Positions 5,568 to 8,412 of a DNA stretch of 8,412 nucleotides are shown here, one piece after another (within the stretch, counting starts at the first letter, position 1; each line of letters begins with the position of its first letter). A program made the position numbers and the translations under genes. The notes beneath the pieces were generated by a model. That model saw only the letters and a list, made by a program, of their open reading frames with translations. It did no database searches and had not been told where the DNA came from. Source of the DNA: Erysipelotrichaceae bacterium (GTDB lineage: Bacteria > Bacillota_I > Bacilli_A > Erysipelotrichales > Erysipelotrichaceae); contig JAILBD010000095.1 in the NCBI GenBank assembly GCA_024681275.1, positions 1 through 8,412 of the forward strand, written 5' to 3'.

Positions 5568-5596
5568 TTCTGATCGGCAGAAAAACATGCTAGAAT
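5568..5596 (+). promoter_or_regulatory. Promoter for the 315-aa/409-aa operon, extended -10 type
   Basis: TGCTAGAAT at 5588-5596 is an extended -10 (TG, one base, TAGAAT, five of six consensus). The -35 region 17 bases upstream (TTCTGA, 5568-5573) is weak, as is usual with extended -10 promoters. The start point would be near 5603, giving a leader of about 24 bases with GGAGGA at 5611-5616. Confidence 0.5.
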
Positions 5597-5626
5597 CAAG
5601 GTAGCAGACAGGAGGAAGCCATCGAT

Positions 5627-6574
5627 ATGAGTGAAAAGCTTTTGGATCTTTATGATTCTTTCTATTTCAGAAAGCTGAAGACAAAGAGGAAGATACAGGA
5701 CCTGCTGGACCTTATGACCGGCAGAGAGACAGGAATAAGGGGGCTCATCAGCGATCAGGACGGGAACTTTTCGCAAGAAAGATTCGAAAAACTGCTGAAA
5801 GAACTGATCCATTCCCTTTGCATCTACGTGAGCTACCGCACCTTCTATACGGAACATAAAAAAGAGTACAGGGTCCCGGAAAGAGAAACGGAAGTCCTTG
5901 ATGCCTACAGAGGAAATCTCTTCTGTTCTTTTACCGCCTGTGCCCTTATATCGCTCTATGAAGATCCTGAAGCAACGCTTTCCGCGATCATCGATCTTTC
6001 ATCCGGAATACAGTTCTATCCCTTCTATGAAGAACTTCTTCTTGCGCGTTTCCAAAAGCTTCTGGAAGCGCCTTTGACGAACCCCGTTCATCTGAAGCCC
6101 GAAGCGGATAAGTATGTGACATACTGCAAAGAGATCGCCTACGACCTGAACAGGACAGATACGATCCGGACCTTTATCAGCATCTGCTATCCCCAGTCTT
6201 CAGACAAAGGTGGACCTCTCTTATCCTTCAGAAAACAGATGGGTGCCTCGGAACGCGACATCGATCTTTTACTTGAACGCTGTGCTTCCCATCACATCGA
6301 TGTGCCCCGGACATGGATCACACAGTATGAAGAGGAGAAAGACAACGGGATCAGTGAAGACGAGACGGAAATGGAAAAATGGCTTCACCGCTTCCTCCAT
6401 TTCCAGCAATACGCCATTTCGCCCCAGGCATTCACCGACGCAATATCAGGCATGATCGACGTCTGGTCCATCGAACATACAGGCTCTGTCTATACAGATC
6501 CCGCAGCGTTCTATCAGATCTACGACATCTTCGCCAAAACAGAAAAACACCTGAAGAAAGAAGAGGATCGATAG
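5627..6574 (+). CDS. Unknown 315-aa protein divergent from the ClpP/VirD4-like operon
   Basis: I do not recognise this protein. It appears soluble and mainly helical, with a basic N-terminal part (YFRKLKTKRKIQDLL, residues 13-27), a Cys/aromatic-rich patch near 95-111 (GNLFCSFTACALISLY), which is too short and polar to be a confident membrane helix, and an acidic segment at 234-251 (YEEEKDNGISEDETEMEK). No P-loop, HTH or nuclease motif is visible. ATG 5627 follows GGAGGA (5611-5616) by 10 bases, slightly long but acceptable; the codons upstream offer no better start. Its TAG stop directly abuts the ATG of the 409-aa gene, so the two form an operon. The divergent promoter region shared with the minus-strand operon suggests joint control. 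Confidence 0.9.
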   Translation: MSEKLLDLYDSFYFRKLKTKRKIQDLLDLMTGRETGIRGLISDQDGNFSQERFEKLLKELIHSLCIYVSYRTFYTEHKKEYRVPERETEVLDAYRGNLFCSFTACALISLYEDPEATLSAIIDLSSGIQFYPFYEELLLARFQKLLEAPLTNPVHLKPEADKYVTYCKEIAYDLNRTDTIRTFISICYPQSSDKGGPLLSFRKQMGASERDIDLLLERCASHHIDVPRTWITQYEEEKDNGISEDETEMEKWLHRFLHFQQYAISPQAFTDAISGMIDVWSIEHTGSVYTDPAAFYQIYDIFAKTEKHLKKEEDR

Positions 6575-7804
6575 ATGGGCTTCCGGACAGATTTCTATTC
6601 TCTTCTGCTCAACGAAGTCAAAGAATTCACTTTTGACATCCCCTCAAAAAGTTCTCTTCCGTTTCTGGCAGAAGAACTGAAAAAGACAAAGAAATTCTCT
6701 TCGAATTCAGCCGTCGCTCTTCTGAAAGAACTCGACGAAAGATACGCAAAGAAGCAAATCGATGAACGCACCTATTTCATTTCTTTACTAAAAGTAGCCC
6801 TCGACAAAAAGATCCGCATTCAGGAAAATGTCTACAAACAGATCCTATTATGCCGGGATCTCTTCCCCTATCTTTCTCAAGACAGCAGAGAAGAGCTTCA
6901 TTCGGACCTGACCGGACAAAGAGAATACCGCCTCTTCTACAAACGGACGGAAAAGATCTTTCATTCCCTGGATGAAGGAAAGAAAAGTCCGATCGGACAG
7001 TCCGATGATCTGATCAGACTATCCGGGATGTTTATGGCTGAAGCACTCGTCGCCCAAGCCAAGATGTGGCTTTACGATGCCGGCTATTCTGTTAACGGAA
7101 CTGAGACCCTGCACCAAAGAAAGATCGACCCCTCCATCCGCATGGTCGATGATTTTTTCCAAAGAGAAAAGACAGCCTATTTCCTCCAGGGCTATGATCA
7201 CACATATTCGGCAGACATAAATAAAGAAGACATCGAAGACACCAAGGAACTCTTCAGGTTGATGGACAAAGATCCGGATTACAGCTGTGCGGCGATCCCG
7301 GTCCTCATCGATCCTTCCAGCGGCACTTCCCTGTACATCTATGGTACGGAATCTGATGAGCGCGCGCATCCCGTGTACATGGAAAACCGTATGCTGGCAA
7401 GAAGGGCCGCATCAGGCCACCACTGCTACTACACCATCTTTGAATACTGCGGATCGCACAGAGATACCGACAGGTTCCGTTTTCCTGATGCCCCACCGGG
7501 CAGGCTGACCTATCAGCAGCATGTCACACACCAGACGGGCGGAAACAAAAGCGTGGGCTACATCGAACTGGAAGATGCCCTGTATGATTACAAACAGCTG
7601 ATCGCTAACGGAGATCTTTCCCTCTATGGAGATTATATGCCGGAGCCGCAGGGCTGTCCGAAGCGCTTCCGTAAGTACTTCTCAAATGAGGAGGAAGAGG
7701 ATGATCTGTTCATGGAAAATAGCGCCGAAATCGCTTCCTATAAAAGAGAAGAAGAGAAACAAAAAAAGGAGATTGGGATCGATCTCTCCCATCTCCATTT
7801 CTGA
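6575..7804 (+). CDS. Unknown 409-aa protein, second gene of the divergent operon
   Basis: I do not recognise this protein. Residues 1-150 are helical and charged. The middle to C-terminal part (about 150-365) looks like a folded mixed domain with many aromatic residues and several His/Cys positions: GHHCYYTIFEYCGSH (281-295) and QQHVTHQTGG (314-323). These could bind a metal or form an active site, which is inference only. A strand-like IPVLIDPSSGTSLYIYG (241-257) precedes them. The C-terminus is a flexible acidic/basic tail (NEEEEDDLFMEN, then KREEEKQKKE). No membrane segment or signal peptide is seen. ATG follows the previous stop with no gap; AGAGG lies about 8 bases upstream inside the preceding gene. 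The gene ends 37 bases before the bidirectional terminator, so it closes the block. Confidence 0.9.
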   Translation: MGFRTDFYSLLLNEVKEFTFDIPSKSSLPFLAEELKKTKKFSSNSAVALLKELDERYAKKQIDERTYFISLLKVALDKKIRIQENVYKQILLCRDLFPYLSQDSREELHSDLTGQREYRLFYKRTEKIFHSLDEGKKSPIGQSDDLIRLSGMFMAEALVAQAKMWLYDAGYSVNGTETLHQRKIDPSIRMVDDFFQREKTAYFLQGYDHTYSADINKEDIEDTKELFRLMDKDPDYSCAAIPVLIDPSSGTSLYIYGTESDERAHPVYMENRMLARRAASGHHCYYTIFEYCGSHRDTDRFRFPDAPPGRLTYQQHVTHQTGGNKSVGYIELEDALYDYKQLIANGDLSLYGDYMPEPQGCPKRFRKYFSNEEEEDDLFMENSAEIASYKREEEKQKKEIGIDLSHLHF

Positions 7805-7841
7805 TACATGCGGATCTCTGTGAAAACAGAAACAACGTATT

Positions 7842-7869
7842 AAAAACACCATTCTCAAATGGTGTTTTT
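7842..7869. terminator. Bidirectional intrinsic terminator
   Basis: AAAAACACCATT (7842-7853) pairs perfectly with AATGGTGTTTTT (7858-7869) around a CTCA loop. The T run on each strand lets it end the 409-aa operon and the converging DUF3048 gene, whose TAG stop is at 7884-7882. Confidence 0.92.
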
Positions 7870-7881
7870 CTATTGATAGAT

Positions 7882-8412
7882 CTAGCTGATCTCGATCGAA
7901 CCGCCCAAGTTGGAAGAGATCCAGGCGATATAGGTCTTGCCTCGGTTCAGACTGACGATCTGGCCTTCCGTGTCTCTGATCACCAGTTTACCCTTCTCAA
8001 CGCTCCAGCTGATGTCCATGACAGTACCCATGCTGGCAAGCTTGCCCTCTCCATGATCGAGATGATAGTTGCAATACGAGAAATGAGCACCCGGCTTGGT
8101 GATGTATTCCGTCTCATCGCAAAGGACGATGATGTTCTTTCTGGTCAGACTGTTCTCAAAATCATCGGTGTGATAGAGCTGGTCCGCCTTGGAATAAGTC
8201 CAGTGCTTGACCCAACTTCGGCTCGATATCGTGATCACGATATCGTTGCACGTTTCATCGCTCACAGGAATCGCCTCATCCGTGAATTCGAAAGACGTGA
8301 AGTTCGCATCGATCCTGTCCGTCCTGTATCCGTACTCGCTGATGGCCTGCACGAGATTCTTCGTATAGACGACGCCTGTGTGTTCGATGGCGACATCCCT
8401 CTCCCTGTTGCG
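7882..8412 (-). CDS. DUF3048 (YerB-like) protein, C-terminal part (partial)
   Basis: The frame is open from the right edge (first residues RNRERDVAIEHTGVVYTKN) to TAG 7884-7882, 176 residues, so the N-terminus lies outside the window. GTG 8352 is internal and need not be the start. The C-terminal half matches the DUF3048 C-terminal domain as I know it: a WTYSKADQLYHTDD segment, LTRKNIIVL, then MGTVMDISWSVEKGKLVIRD and LNRGKTYIAWI, corresponding to the family's GxW..., D-x-x-G and LNPGKTWI motifs. YerB-type proteins of Bacillota are usually lipoproteins anchored outside the membrane; their role is not settled. Whether this one has a lipobox cannot be seen. A perfect 22-bp palindrome (8224-8245) lies inside the coding sequence. 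It converges on the unknown operon and looks like a neighbouring chromosomal gene rather than part of that system. Confidence 0.85.
   Translation of the reverse strand, partial: RNRERDVAIEHTGVVYTKNLVQAISEYGYRTDRIDANFTSFEFTDEAIPVSDETCNDIVITISSRSWVKHWTYSKADQLYHTDDFENSLTRKNIIVLCDETEYITKPGAHFSYCNYHLDHGEGKLASMGTVMDISWSVEKGKLVIRDTEGQIVSLNRGKTYIAWISSNLGGSIEIS
8224..8245. repeat. Perfect 22-bp palindrome inside the DUF3048 gene
   Basis: The half-site CGATATCGTGA is followed immediately by its exact reverse complement, giving a centre of TGATCA and two GATATC copies. It encodes DIVITIS on the minus strand. A functional role is unproven; codon preference for GAT and ATC makes such runs likelier than in random DNA. 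Confidence 0.6.

Overview
The window looks like chromosomal or island DNA of a low-to-mid GC Bacillota. Strong AGGAGG-type ribosome binding sites, an XRE regulator with a membrane tail, a DUF3048 (YerB-like) protein and tightly packed ATGA-overlapping operons all fit that phylum. An Erysipelotrichia-type gut or oral bacterium is possible, but the sequence alone does not fix the family. No tRNA, rRNA, CRISPR array, transposase, integrase or relaxase is visible.

Layout. (1) 1-372, minus: the 5' part of an XRE-family regulator gene, running off the left edge. (2) 373-696: a 324-base divergent intergenic region with candidate promoters and an 11-codon leader ORF. (3) 697-2289, plus: two abutting genes, a DUF3841-like protein and a PD-(D/E)XK nuclease-like protein related to the N-terminal part of DUF2075 helicase proteins. 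A strong bidirectional hairpin terminator (2289-2321) follows. (4) 2320-5491, minus: an operon read right to left. It holds a small unknown protein (with a possible 17-codon leader ORF), a ClpP-family serine peptidase, a 231-aa unknown protein, a VirD4/TraG-type ATPase without a membrane domain, and a 61-aa predicted two-helix membrane protein. (5) 5492-5626: a compact divergent promoter region with a 21-bp inverted repeat. (6) 5627-7804, plus: two abutting genes for unrecognised 315-aa and 409-aa proteins. A second bidirectional terminator (7842-7869) follows. (7) 7882-8412, minus: the C-terminal part of a DUF3048 protein, cut by the right edge.

The most interesting part is the block between the two terminators (about 2290-7870). 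It pairs a soluble conjugation-type coupling ATPase with its own ClpP peptidase, a tiny membrane protein and four proteins I cannot place. No other type IV secretion or relaxase gene is present in the block, and the genes outside it look unrelated. A self-contained ATPase/protease system of unknown role is a reasonable hypothesis, but only comparison with other genomes can separate it from a relic of a conjugative element. The DUF3841/nuclease pair is a second, smaller candidate, possibly a defence module.
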